From Alphaproteobacteria bacterium (GTDB taxonomy: Bacteria; Pseudomonadota; Alphaproteobacteria; Micropepsales; Micropepsaceae), in assembly GCA_026400305.1 (NCBI GenBank), contig JAPLPI010000153.1, positions 1 to 5,091 of the forward strand: a stretch of 5,091 nt of DNA. Reading direction: 5' to 3'. Numbering within the stretch: position 1 is the first letter of the stretch; each line of letters opens with the position of its first letter. Positions 1-5,091 of the stretch are shown here, piece after piece. Under the pieces are notes generated by a model. That model saw only the letters and a list, made by a program, of their open reading frames with translations, did not search any database and was not told the DNA's origin. A program made the position numbers and the translations under genes.

Positions 1-725
1 GCCGTGAGGAAGGCTGAAAGGCCGAACGGCCCGCCGATGCGGGTGGCCAGGTTGCCGTCGAACATGCCGGTGCCCGACAGCCAGCTGGCCAGAAGCATCA
101 GCAAGGTGATCGCCACCCAGCGCGGCGCGGCGTGACCGATCAATACGGCAAGGCCGCCGGTGATCAGCGCGGCAGCAGCGATCAGCGCGCCTACCGCCGT
201 GATGAAAATCGCCAGCTGACGGTTGTGCGAGGACAGCGCCGGCTCGGTCCATGCGCCGATGGCAGGCGGAGAATCGGCGGAGCCGACGCGGATGGCAAGC
301 CCCACGGTCGAAACCGGCGGTACGATCACGCGCCAGGCACGGCGGCCGTAGGCGCTCGCGGTTTCCACCACGGTGCCGGAATCGGAACTGGCCACCGCCA
401 GGATCGCGGGTCGCGTGCGGCGCGGCAGCAAGGAAAGTGCGGCGCGCGGTGGTTGGCCCGCCAGCAGCACGCGGGTGGCGGGACGCACCGTGTCATTGGA
501 GACCTGCACGATGTACCAGCGAGAGCCGTCATCCTCGGCGCCGCCCGGCGCCTTGTAGGGCAACAGCGCCGATTTCAGTTCCAACACATTTTCGGTCTTG
601 CCGAAATTGACCTGCGGCGCCTGATTTTCCTGGGACGCGGGCTTGGCGACGGGCGGCGCGGCAAGCGCAGGCCCCCCCGCCAGAAGCACAAAGCAGGCAA
701 AAACTATGCGGCGAAATTTGTTCAT
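1..725 (-). CDS. exported membrane-anchored sensor-like protein, 3' end truncated by window
   Basis: I translated this frame directly: 241 complete residues run from the ATG at 725 to the window edge without a stop. Residues 1-22 form a clear signal peptide (MNKFRR, a hydrophobic core, then PALA before APPV). Residues about 23-165 look like an extracytoplasmic beta-rich domain, with WYIVQVSNDTVRPATRVLL (70-88) and WRVIVPPVSTVGLAIRVG (131-148). Hydrophobic segments at about 171-197 and 203-218 are probable membrane helices, and more may follow. This layout resembles the N-terminal sensor part of 7TMR-DISM-type signalling proteins, whose output is often a GGDEF/EAL or histidine kinase domain. 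Such a gene often follows the M16-GNAT pair in alphaproteobacteria, from memory. The output domain is not in view, so the signalling role is inference. The start has AGGA (732-729) three bases upstream and lies 24 nt after the GNAT stop. Residues 16-18 are encoded across a run of seven G. Confidence 0.8.
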   Translation of the reverse strand, partial: MNKFRRIVFACFVLLAGGPALAAPPVAKPASQENQAPQVNFGKTENVLELKSALLPYKAPGGAEDDGSRWYIVQVSNDTVRPATRVLLAGQPPRAALSLLPRRTRPAILAVASSDSGTVVETASAYGRRAWRVIVPPVSTVGLAIRVGSADSPPAIGAWTEPALSSHNRQLAIFITAVGALIAAAALITGGLAVLIGHAAPRWVAITLLMLLASWLSGTGMFDGNLATRIGGPFGLSAFLT

Positions 726-749
726 GAATCCTGTGTCGCCGAGCGCGCG

Positions 750-1376
750 CTAACCTAGCTGCGCTTCTTCCTTCAGCAAAGCAAATAGCAGGTGATCGGC
801 CCATTCCCCGTTGATCAACAGGTAACGGCGGGCCAGCCCTTCCTGGCGGAACCCGCAGCGGGCCAGCAGATTCTGCGAGGCCAGGTTGCCGGTCAGACAG
901 GCCGCCTCGATCCGGTGCAGCCCCAGAGTACGGAAGGCGAAAGGCACCAGCGCCTTCAACGCCCTGGTCATGTGGCCCTGATTGGAAAATTTCGATCCCA
1001 CCCAATAACCAAGCGTGCAGCATTGGGTAACGCCGCGCCGCACGTTGGACAGGGTGCAGCCGCCCAGCAGCGCATCATCGCTGGCGCGCATCACAAAGAA
1101 GACATAGGCCGAATCCAGTCGAGTCTCTTTCTGATAGCGCTTGATGCGGCGGCGAAAGGCACCCCGCGACAGCTCGTCATCGGCCCAGACCGGTTCCCAG
1201 GGCATGAGGAACTCGCGACTTTCGGCACGCAGCTTGCTCCAAACCGGATAATCTGCGATGCGCGGATAGCGCAGATAGATGCCCTGCCCGTGGATGACCG
1301 GCTGCTGGCCGCCCGGAAAGGTGAGCCCGCGCATGAAGGCGATGGGGCTGGTCTTTGCGAAAGCGGCCTTAACCAT
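750..1376 (-). CDS. GNAT family N-acetyltransferase, RimJ/RimL-like
   Basis: This 208-residue protein is a single-domain GNAT acetyltransferase that uses acetyl-CoA. Its nearest known relatives are RimJ/RimL-type enzymes, which acetylate protein N-termini. The core includes GIYLRYPRIADY (32-43), FLMPWEP (56-62), LLGGCTLSNVRRG (103-115), GYWVGSKFSNQGHMTRAL (123-140), containing the acetyl-CoA loop, HRIEAACLTGNLASQNLL (154-171) and CGFRQEG (174-180). The ending LLINGEWADHLLFALL (186-201) is the typical RimJ-like C-terminus. The loop reads SNQGHM rather than the more usual GRGY/A form, but Q-G-x-M is compatible with binding. The ATG at 1376 has GGAG two bases upstream. The next ATG (1334) has no ribosome binding site, so the first is preferred. 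The substrate cannot be read from sequence, so rimJ is not assigned. Translation was probably coupled to the M16 gene before the frameshift. Confidence 0.92.
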   Translation of the reverse strand: MVKAAFAKTSPIAFMRGLTFPGGQQPVIHGQGIYLRYPRIADYPVWSKLRAESREFLMPWEPVWADDELSRGAFRRRIKRYQKETRLDSAYVFFVMRASDDALLGGCTLSNVRRGVTQCCTLGYWVGSKFSNQGHMTRALKALVPFAFRTLGLHRIEAACLTGNLASQNLLARCGFRQEGLARRYLLINGEWADHLLFALLKEEAQLG

Positions 1377-1382
1377 TACTCC
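1374..1382 (-). promoter_or_regulatory. GNAT ribosome binding site and TAATG junction
   Basis: GGAG at 1382-1379 lies two bases before the GNAT ATG (1376-1374). The TAA at 1378-1376, which would end the frame-restored M16 gene, shares its final A with this ATG. The site supports the choice of GNAT start and the idea that the M16 frame originally ran to this point. Confidence 0.7.
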
Positions 1383-1492
1383 GCCGCGTCAGCCAAGTGA
1401 GCCCCAAAGCGGCGCGCGAAAGCAACATGGGGTTCTAGTTTCTGGATCGGACCAATGCCCGCAATTGTGGGGCTTCCCGCCTGCATCACATG
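1376..1492 (-). pseudogene. displaced C-terminal coding segment of the M16 peptidase (-1 frame)
   Basis: Read in the -1 frame relative to the M16 gene, this stretch encodes 38 residues. They begin HVMQAGSPTIAGIGPI and end FGAHLADAAE, followed by TAA at 1378-1376. A segment of the form AGSPT-[IL]-A-x-[IL]-GP is what M16B proteins carry near their C-terminus, directly after a helix like the TVKRYAA that ends the upstream frame. Adding one base around 1492 would join the two into a 427-residue protein, the usual family length. The TAA shares its last base with the GNAT ATG, giving a TAATG junction typical of coupled genes. I see no canonical -1 slippery heptamer at the join (the local sequence is TATGCCGCCATG), so programmed frameshifting is unlikely. 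It could be a real mutation or a sequencing or assembly error. Confidence 0.87.
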
Positions 1493-2658
1493 GCGGCATA
1501 GCGCTTCACCGTCGCGGCATCGATGGCATCCAGCTGCGCCACGATTTCCGCCGCCGGCTGAACCCGGCCCAACGAAAAGAGCTGGCCGGCGATGTGTTCG
1601 GCGCGGGTCCCCGGCCGCTCCATGCCCATCAGCAGCGAGACCTTCAGCTGGGCGCGGGCGCGTTGCACTTCTGCCTCGGTCAGGTTGCCGGCAATGGCAT
1701 CCATCTCGCCGGCGATGACGGCAGAGATTTCCGCCGCTTCACTTTCGCCGGTGCCAGCATAGACACCCAGAAAGCCGCTGTCCTGGAAGCCGCTGGAGAA
1801 GGCATAGATGGAATAGCAAAGACCACGCTTCTCGCGCGCTTCCTGGAACAGGCGCGAAGAGGTGCCCCCGCCCAGCGCGGTGGCATAGACCTGTGCCACG
1901 AAATAATCGGGATCGGCGTTAGACAGACCGGGAAAGGCGAACACTACATGGGCCTGTTCCAGGTCCGAGACTTCGCGGAAGTCGCCGCCGATATAACGGG
2001 ACGGCGCGCAATCCGGCACGGCGCCCTTGTTCAGACCGCTACACTTTTCCTTGGCCAGCGCCACGATTTGCGAATGCTGGACCGCGCCGGACGCGATCAA
2101 CGTCATGCCGTCCAGGCGATAGTGCGAGGCCATGTAAGACTTGAGCATGTCGCGGTTGAAGGCGTTGACCGTGGATTCTTCGCCCAGGATCGGCCAGCCC
2201 AGCGGCTGGTCCTTGAAAATGGCCGACTGCAGATGATCGAACACGATGTCATCGGGGGTATCGCGCGCCTGCCCCAGTTCCTGCAACACCACCTGGCGCT
2301 CGCGCTCCAGTTCGGCCGGTTCGAAGGTCGGGTTGGTCAGGATGTCGCCGATCATGTCCAGCGCCAGCGGCACATCAGCCTTTAGAACACGAGCATGGAA
2401 AGCGGTCTGCTCGCGGCTGGTATAGGCGTTGAGCACGCCGCCAACGGCTTCGATCTCCTCGGCGATGGCGCGGGCGCTGCGGGTGGCGGTGCCCTTGAAC
2501 GCCATATGCTCGAGCATGTGGGAGGCGCCCATTTGTGCCGGGTCTTCATTGCGGCTGCCGGTGTTCACCCAGATGCCCAACGCAGCGCTTTCAAGCCCCG
2601 ACATCGGGTCAGAAACTACCGTCAAGCCATTGTTAAGTATAGATATTTCCAATGTCAT
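1486..2658 (-). CDS. M16 family metallopeptidase (processing-peptidase-like), C-terminus frameshifted
   Basis: This is a 390-residue M16B-type zinc peptidase, related to the mitochondrial processing peptidase beta subunit and bacterial PqqL/YmxG-like proteins. The inverted zinc motif HMLEH (47-51) is intact, and E127 lies 76 residues after H51, the spacing expected for the third zinc ligand. Also conserved are LNAYTSREQTAFHARVL (76-92) and GGGTSSRLFQEAREKRGLCYS (263-283, interrupted here only for description). There is no signal peptide, so it is probably cytoplasmic; substrates are unknown. The start is an ATG overlapping the thrC stop, preceded by GAGG. The protein is about 37 residues short of the family norm. 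The missing end lies in the -1 frame directly downstream (see the separate entry), so a one-base deletion near 1492 has truncated it. Catalytic residues are unaffected, so activity may or may not survive. The symbol is left blank because pqqL, mpp and ymxG are used inconsistently. Confidence 0.93.
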   Translation of the reverse strand: MTLEISILNNGLTVVSDPMSGLESAALGIWVNTGSRNEDPAQMGASHMLEHMAFKGTATRSARAIAEEIEAVGGVLNAYTSREQTAFHARVLKADVPLALDMIGDILTNPTFEPAELERERQVVLQELGQARDTPDDIVFDHLQSAIFKDQPLGWPILGEESTVNAFNRDMLKSYMASHYRLDGMTLIASGAVQHSQIVALAKEKCSGLNKGAVPDCAPSRYIGGDFREVSDLEQAHVVFAFPGLSNADPDYFVAQVYATALGGGTSSRLFQEAREKRGLCYSIYAFSSGFQDSGFLGVYAGTGESEAAEISAVIAGEMDAIAGNLTEAEVQRARAQLKVSLLMGMERPGTRAEHIAGQLFSLGRVQPAAEIVAQLDAIDAATVKRYAAM

Positions 2659-2664
2659 AGCCTC
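2655..2664 (-). promoter_or_regulatory. thrC stop / M16 start overlap (ATGA) with ribosome binding site GAGG
   Basis: The M16 ATG (2658-2656) and the thrC TGA (2657-2655) share two bases, giving ATGA. GAGG sits at 2664-2661, two bases before the ATG. This is the classic arrangement for translational coupling and fixes the M16 start. The sequence around 2625-2710 is AT-richer than its surroundings, which would keep the initiation region unstructured. Confidence 0.75.
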
Positions 2665-4049
2665 AGTCTATTGGAGATGAACTTACGAAGCAAAGACAGG
2701 TCATTGGGCAGAACATCCAGCTTTTCGGGCAAGTCTATGACCTTCCTGAGGCCATCGGGCATGGCCGGATTGCGGCCGATGGCGCGTACCACCGCATCGG
2801 GAAACTTGGCCGCGTGCGCGGTGGAAAGAATGACGATCGGCGTGGCCGAGGTGGGAATGCGGCGAGCGGCGTGCACGGCCACGGCGGTATGGGGGTCGAT
2901 CACCTGCCTGGTCTCGGCGGCCACCGCCTTGATGGTGGCGATGGTGTCGTCATCGTTGCAGGCATAGGCGCTGTAGCGGGCGCGCAAGTTTTCCAGAACC
3001 GGCGCCGGCAGCACCAGCCTACGGTTGCGCGCGAAGTCGGACATGGCGGCGGCCACCCAGTCGCCGTCGCGGCCACAGGCTTCGAACAGGGCGCGTTCGA
3101 AGTTGGACGCCACCTGGATATCCATGGACGGGCTCAATGTGGCGTGTGACGCACCCGAGGCATAGACGCCTTCGTTCAGCGCGCGTGCCATGATGTCATT
3201 GGCGTTGGTGGCGATCACCAGGCGCGCCACGTTCAGGCCCATGCGCTGGGCGGCTTCGCCGGCAAACACGTCGCCAAAATTGCCGGTCGGCACCACAAAG
3301 GTGGCGGGCTTGCCCAGCGCCGCCGTGGCAGTGAAGTAATAGACCGACTGGGCCACAATGCGGGCGAAGTTGATCGAATTGACCGCGGTCAGGCCGATCT
3401 GGTGCGCAAATTCGGTCTGCGCAAACAGGTCCTTCACCAGGCCCTGCGCATCGTCGAAGCTGCCTTCCAGCGCGATGTTGTGGACGTTGGCGTGCGGGCT
3501 GGTCGTCATCTGCTTGCGCTGCACCTCGCTGACGCGGCCCTTCGGGTGCATCACGAAGACTTCGATATTGGGCAGACCGCCCAGCGCCGCGATGGCGGCT
3601 GCACCGGTATCGCCGCTGGTGGCGGCGACGATGGTGACCTTACCGCCACGCCGTGTCAGCGCGCGGGCGAACAGCCGGCCCAGGATCTGCAGCGCAATGT
3701 CCTTGAAGGCGAAGGTGGGGCCGTGGAACAGCTCCAGCAGATACTGGCTGTCGTTCGAGGACGGCGCGATGGGGCGCAGCGGCGCGATGGCCGCCGATTC
3801 AAAGCCGGCATAGGCGGCTTCGATGTCGGCCTTCAGTTCGTCGTGCGTGAAGGACGCGCCGGCAAAGCGCGACAGCACCTCATAGGCCACCGCCTGGTAA
3901 GGCTTGCCCGCAAAGGCGGCGATTTCAGCGGCGCAGAGCTGCGGCCAGCTTTCGGGCAGGTACAGGCCGCCGTCCGGCGCCAGGCCGGCCAGGAGAACAT
4001 CGGAAAAGGAAGCGCGGGGCGACTGCCCCCGTGTGGAAATGAACTGCAT
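2655..4049 (-). CDS. thrC: threonine synthase
   Basis: This enzyme converts O-phospho-L-homoserine to L-threonine and phosphate with pyridoxal phosphate (PLP), the last step of threonine synthesis in the cytosol. From the ATG at 4049 the protein has 464 residues, typical of the long proteobacterial form. The N-terminus MQFISTRG matches the family's usual start. Other signatures are DGGLYLPE (26-33), HGPTFAFKD (109-117) with the PLP lysine at K116, ATSGDTGAAA (143-152), NSINFARI (224-231), PTGNFGD (254-260, phosphate-binding loop) and SPSMDIQVASNFER (306-319). The C-terminus is intact. The frame also has a GTG at 4088, directly abutting the SURF1 stop, which would add 13 residues (MVWLRIRSYKPLA). 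I prefer the ATG because homologues begin with M-x-[YF]-ISTRG, although neither start has a strong ribosome binding site. Its TGA stop overlaps the M16 start as ATGA. Confidence 0.96.
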   Translation of the reverse strand: MQFISTRGQSPRASFSDVLLAGLAPDGGLYLPESWPQLCAAEIAAFAGKPYQAVAYEVLSRFAGASFTHDELKADIEAAYAGFESAAIAPLRPIAPSSNDSQYLLELFHGPTFAFKDIALQILGRLFARALTRRGGKVTIVAATSGDTGAAAIAALGGLPNIEVFVMHPKGRVSEVQRKQMTTSPHANVHNIALEGSFDDAQGLVKDLFAQTEFAHQIGLTAVNSINFARIVAQSVYYFTATAALGKPATFVVPTGNFGDVFAGEAAQRMGLNVARLVIATNANDIMARALNEGVYASGASHATLSPSMDIQVASNFERALFEACGRDGDWVAAAMSDFARNRRLVLPAPVLENLRARYSAYACNDDDTIATIKAVAAETRQVIDPHTAVAVHAARRIPTSATPIVILSTAHAAKFPDAVVRAIGRNPAMPDGLRKVIDLPEKLDVLPNDLSLLRKFISNRLRL

Positions 4050-4088
4050 AGCCAAGGGTTTATAGGACCGGATACGCAGCCAAACCAC

Positions 4089-4799
4089 TTAATTGAAGCG
4101 GATCCGGCCTCTGGAAATATGATAGGAAAACCAGACACCTAGCAGGCAAATTGCCAGCCCATACCAGGTCACGGCATAGGACAGATGCTGGTTGCGGAAG
4201 CTAACCACCGTCTGCCCGCCCCTGGGCCAGCCGCCGGGGTTGGGGGTGCTGTCGGCCTCGATCACCACCGGCGCGGCCAGGCTCAGGTGATCGGCGGCGG
4301 AGATGCCCTTCAGGTCGCGCGAATACCAGATGCGATGCACCGGATCGGGCGCGGGGGTAAAGGCGCCGGGTGCATCGGGCACCCGCCACACGCCGGTCAC
4401 CTTGGTGCGGCCGGCGATGTTGCCGGCGAAGCGGGTCGCGGGATCGAGCTCGTCCTTCGCCACCTCGCCGCGGTCCACGATCAGCGCACGGCCGCCCTCG
4501 GTGATGAACGGCGTCAGCACATGATAGACCGGATCACCGGCATCGGTGGTGAAGACATACGACTCATGGGCATGATCGAAACGACCATCAAGCGTGACGC
4601 GGCGATATTGGGCTTTGTCAGGCGGCATCACCTTGATCACGCCCAGCGGTACCGGCGCGGCCGCCATGTGGTTTTTCACCCGCGCGATCAGCGCCAGCTT
4701 CCACTGCAACCGCTCAAGCTGCCAGGAGCCCAGCCCGCACAGGATCGCAAAAAGGAGGGCGCAGGCGATAGTCAGTCCGGGATAAGGACGAAAGGTCAT
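4089..4799 (-). CDS. SURF1 family cytochrome c oxidase assembly protein
   Basis: This 236-residue protein has the normal SURF1 length and layout: an N-terminal membrane helix (about 8-24), a large extracytoplasmic domain, and a second helix (about 209-226). Family motifs seen are GSWQLERLQWK (24-34), YRRV (65-68), VDRGEV (108-113), WYSRDL (158-163) and NQHLSYAVTWYGLA (203-216). SURF1 proteins help assemble aa3-type haem-copper oxidases at the inner membrane, and Paracoccus Surf1 proteins have been reported to bind haem a; the conserved histidine of the last motif (H205 here) is a candidate ligand. The ATG at 4799 lies 10 nt after the DUF983 stop and gives a proper N-terminal helix directly. 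The ribosome binding site is weak (GAGG inside the upstream stop region), as expected for a coupled gene. The TAA stop is 39 nt before the chosen thrC start. Synonyms in bacteria include shy1 and surf1. No oddities seen. Confidence 0.95.
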   Translation of the reverse strand: MTFRPYPGLTIACALLFAILCGLGSWQLERLQWKLALIARVKNHMAAAPVPLGVIKVMPPDKAQYRRVTLDGRFDHAHESYVFTTDAGDPVYHVLTPFITEGGRALIVDRGEVAKDELDPATRFAGNIAGRTKVTGVWRVPDAPGAFTPAPDPVHRIWYSRDLKGISAADHLSLAAPVVIEADSTPNPGGWPRGGQTVVSFRNQHLSYAVTWYGLAICLLGVWFSYHISRGRIRFN

Positions 4800-4809
4800 T
4801 CGACCAGCC

Positions 4810-5091
4810 TCATTCTACAAGCTGGCCCTCGCCGGCCTTGTGCCTGTATTGCAGCACCAAAAGCGCCGACTTGGACAGGCGCAGGAAGATCGCGGTCAGA
4901 AAACATATAAGCGGCAGCCACAGCGCGGCATGGACCCACAGCGGCGGCTGGAAGCGGAACTCCACCCACAGCGCCAGTCCGCAAACGATGGCGCCCACGA
5001 TCAGGGTGCCGAACACCATCGGCCCGTCGCCGGAATCGAACATGGCGTAATCCAGGTCGCAGGCCGGGCACTGTTTTTTCAGTGCGATATA
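4810..5091 (-). CDS. DUF983 family membrane protein, 5' end truncated by window
   Basis: The visible part is the last 93 residues; the reading frame is open to the window edge, so the start lies beyond 5091. It begins with a cysteine pair (CPAC, residues 8-11 of the fragment), then the signature DSGDGPMVF (19-27). Two hydrophobic segments follow, at about 25-43 and 52-72, with FQPPLWVH between them and LQYRHKA near the C-terminus. This matches the C-terminal part of DUF983 proteins: a zinc-ribbon-like cysteine motif followed by two membrane helices. Full-length members usually carry another CxxC upstream, which would be outside the window. The family's biochemical role is not established. Its regular place beside cytochrome oxidase genes and SURF1 suggests a link to respiratory complex biogenesis, which is inference. 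An ATG at 5043 exists, but using it would drop the cysteine motif, so I treat it as internal. The stop is 10 nt before the SURF1 start. Confidence 0.88.
   Translation of the reverse strand, partial: YIALKKQCPACDLDYAMFDSGDGPMVFGTLIVGAIVCGLALWVEFRFQPPLWVHAALWLPLICFLTAIFLRLSKSALLVLQYRHKAGEGQLVE

Noticed and set aside
132..758. Plus-strand open frame of 208 codons at the left end
   Set aside because: The minus strand here encodes a signal peptide, domain and membrane helices in one open frame. The plus-strand frame is R/G/Q-rich with no features.
1486..1500. Programmed -1 ribosomal frameshift in the M16 gene
   Set aside because: The local sequence TATGCCGCCATGTGA has no X-XXY-YYZ slippery heptamer, and M16 peptidases are not known to need recoding. 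A mutation or sequencing error is simpler.
1279..2385. Long plus-strand open frame of 368 codons opposite the M16 and GNAT genes
   Set aside because: It lies antisense to a well-supported M16 gene, has low-complexity G/R/Q/H-rich composition typical of GC-rich shadow frames, and shows no recognisable domain.
2636..2641. TATACT on the minus strand as a possible -10 box just inside the M16 gene
   Set aside because: The position about 17 bases upstream reads GAGGCT, nothing like a -35 box, and the site is inside the coding region downstream of the M16 start.
4050..4088. Possible terminator or promoter in the SURF1-thrC gap
   Set aside because: The 39-nt gap shows no stem-loop followed by a T run and no convincing -35/-10 pair.
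3402..4142. Plus-strand open frame of 246 codons opposite thrC
   Set aside because: It is antisense to thrC, whose motifs are complete. The composition is that of a shadow frame.
4185..4910. Plus-strand open frame of 241 codons opposite SURF1
   Set aside because: It is antisense to SURF1 and runs into the DUF983 gene, with no domain features.

Overview
The window reads as ordinary chromosomal DNA of a GC-rich alphaproteobacterium. Every supported gene lies on the minus strand, so transcription runs from high to low coordinates. The order is DUF983 membrane protein, SURF1, threonine synthase (thrC), M16 zinc-type peptidase, RimJ-like GNAT acetyltransferase, then a secreted or membrane-anchored sensor-like protein. 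From family knowledge, I recall this order as common in alphaproteobacteria downstream of the cytochrome c oxidase genes (coxBA, ctaG, coxC). Those would lie beyond position 5091 and are not visible here.

Layout, in transcription order: 5091-4810, DUF983 protein, 5' end cut by the window; 4799-4089, SURF1; 4049-2655, thrC; 2658-1486, M16 peptidase, with a displaced C-terminal coding segment to 1376; 1376-750, GNAT acetyltransferase; 725-1, membrane protein, 3' end cut by the window. Junctions are very tight: 10 nt, 39 nt, an ATGA overlap, a TAATG overlap in the restored frame, and 24 nt. This suggests one polycistronic unit. I see no convincing internal promoter or terminator, no RNA gene, no CRISPR array and no mobile element. 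No stretch over 300 bases lacks a gene.

The first two genes fit biogenesis of the haem-copper oxidase. thrC is amino-acid biosynthesis. The M16 and GNAT genes act on proteins or peptides. The last gene has a signal peptide, an extracytoplasmic domain and membrane helices, and its output domain is outside the window.

The clearest anomaly is in the M16 gene. Its frame stops at 1486, giving 390 aa. The -1 frame immediately downstream encodes 38 more residues that look like the normal C-terminus of this family, and it ends with a TAA that overlaps the GNAT start codon. One missing base near 1492 explains this, either as a real frameshift mutation or as a sequencing or assembly error. I found no evidence of a novel multi-gene system.
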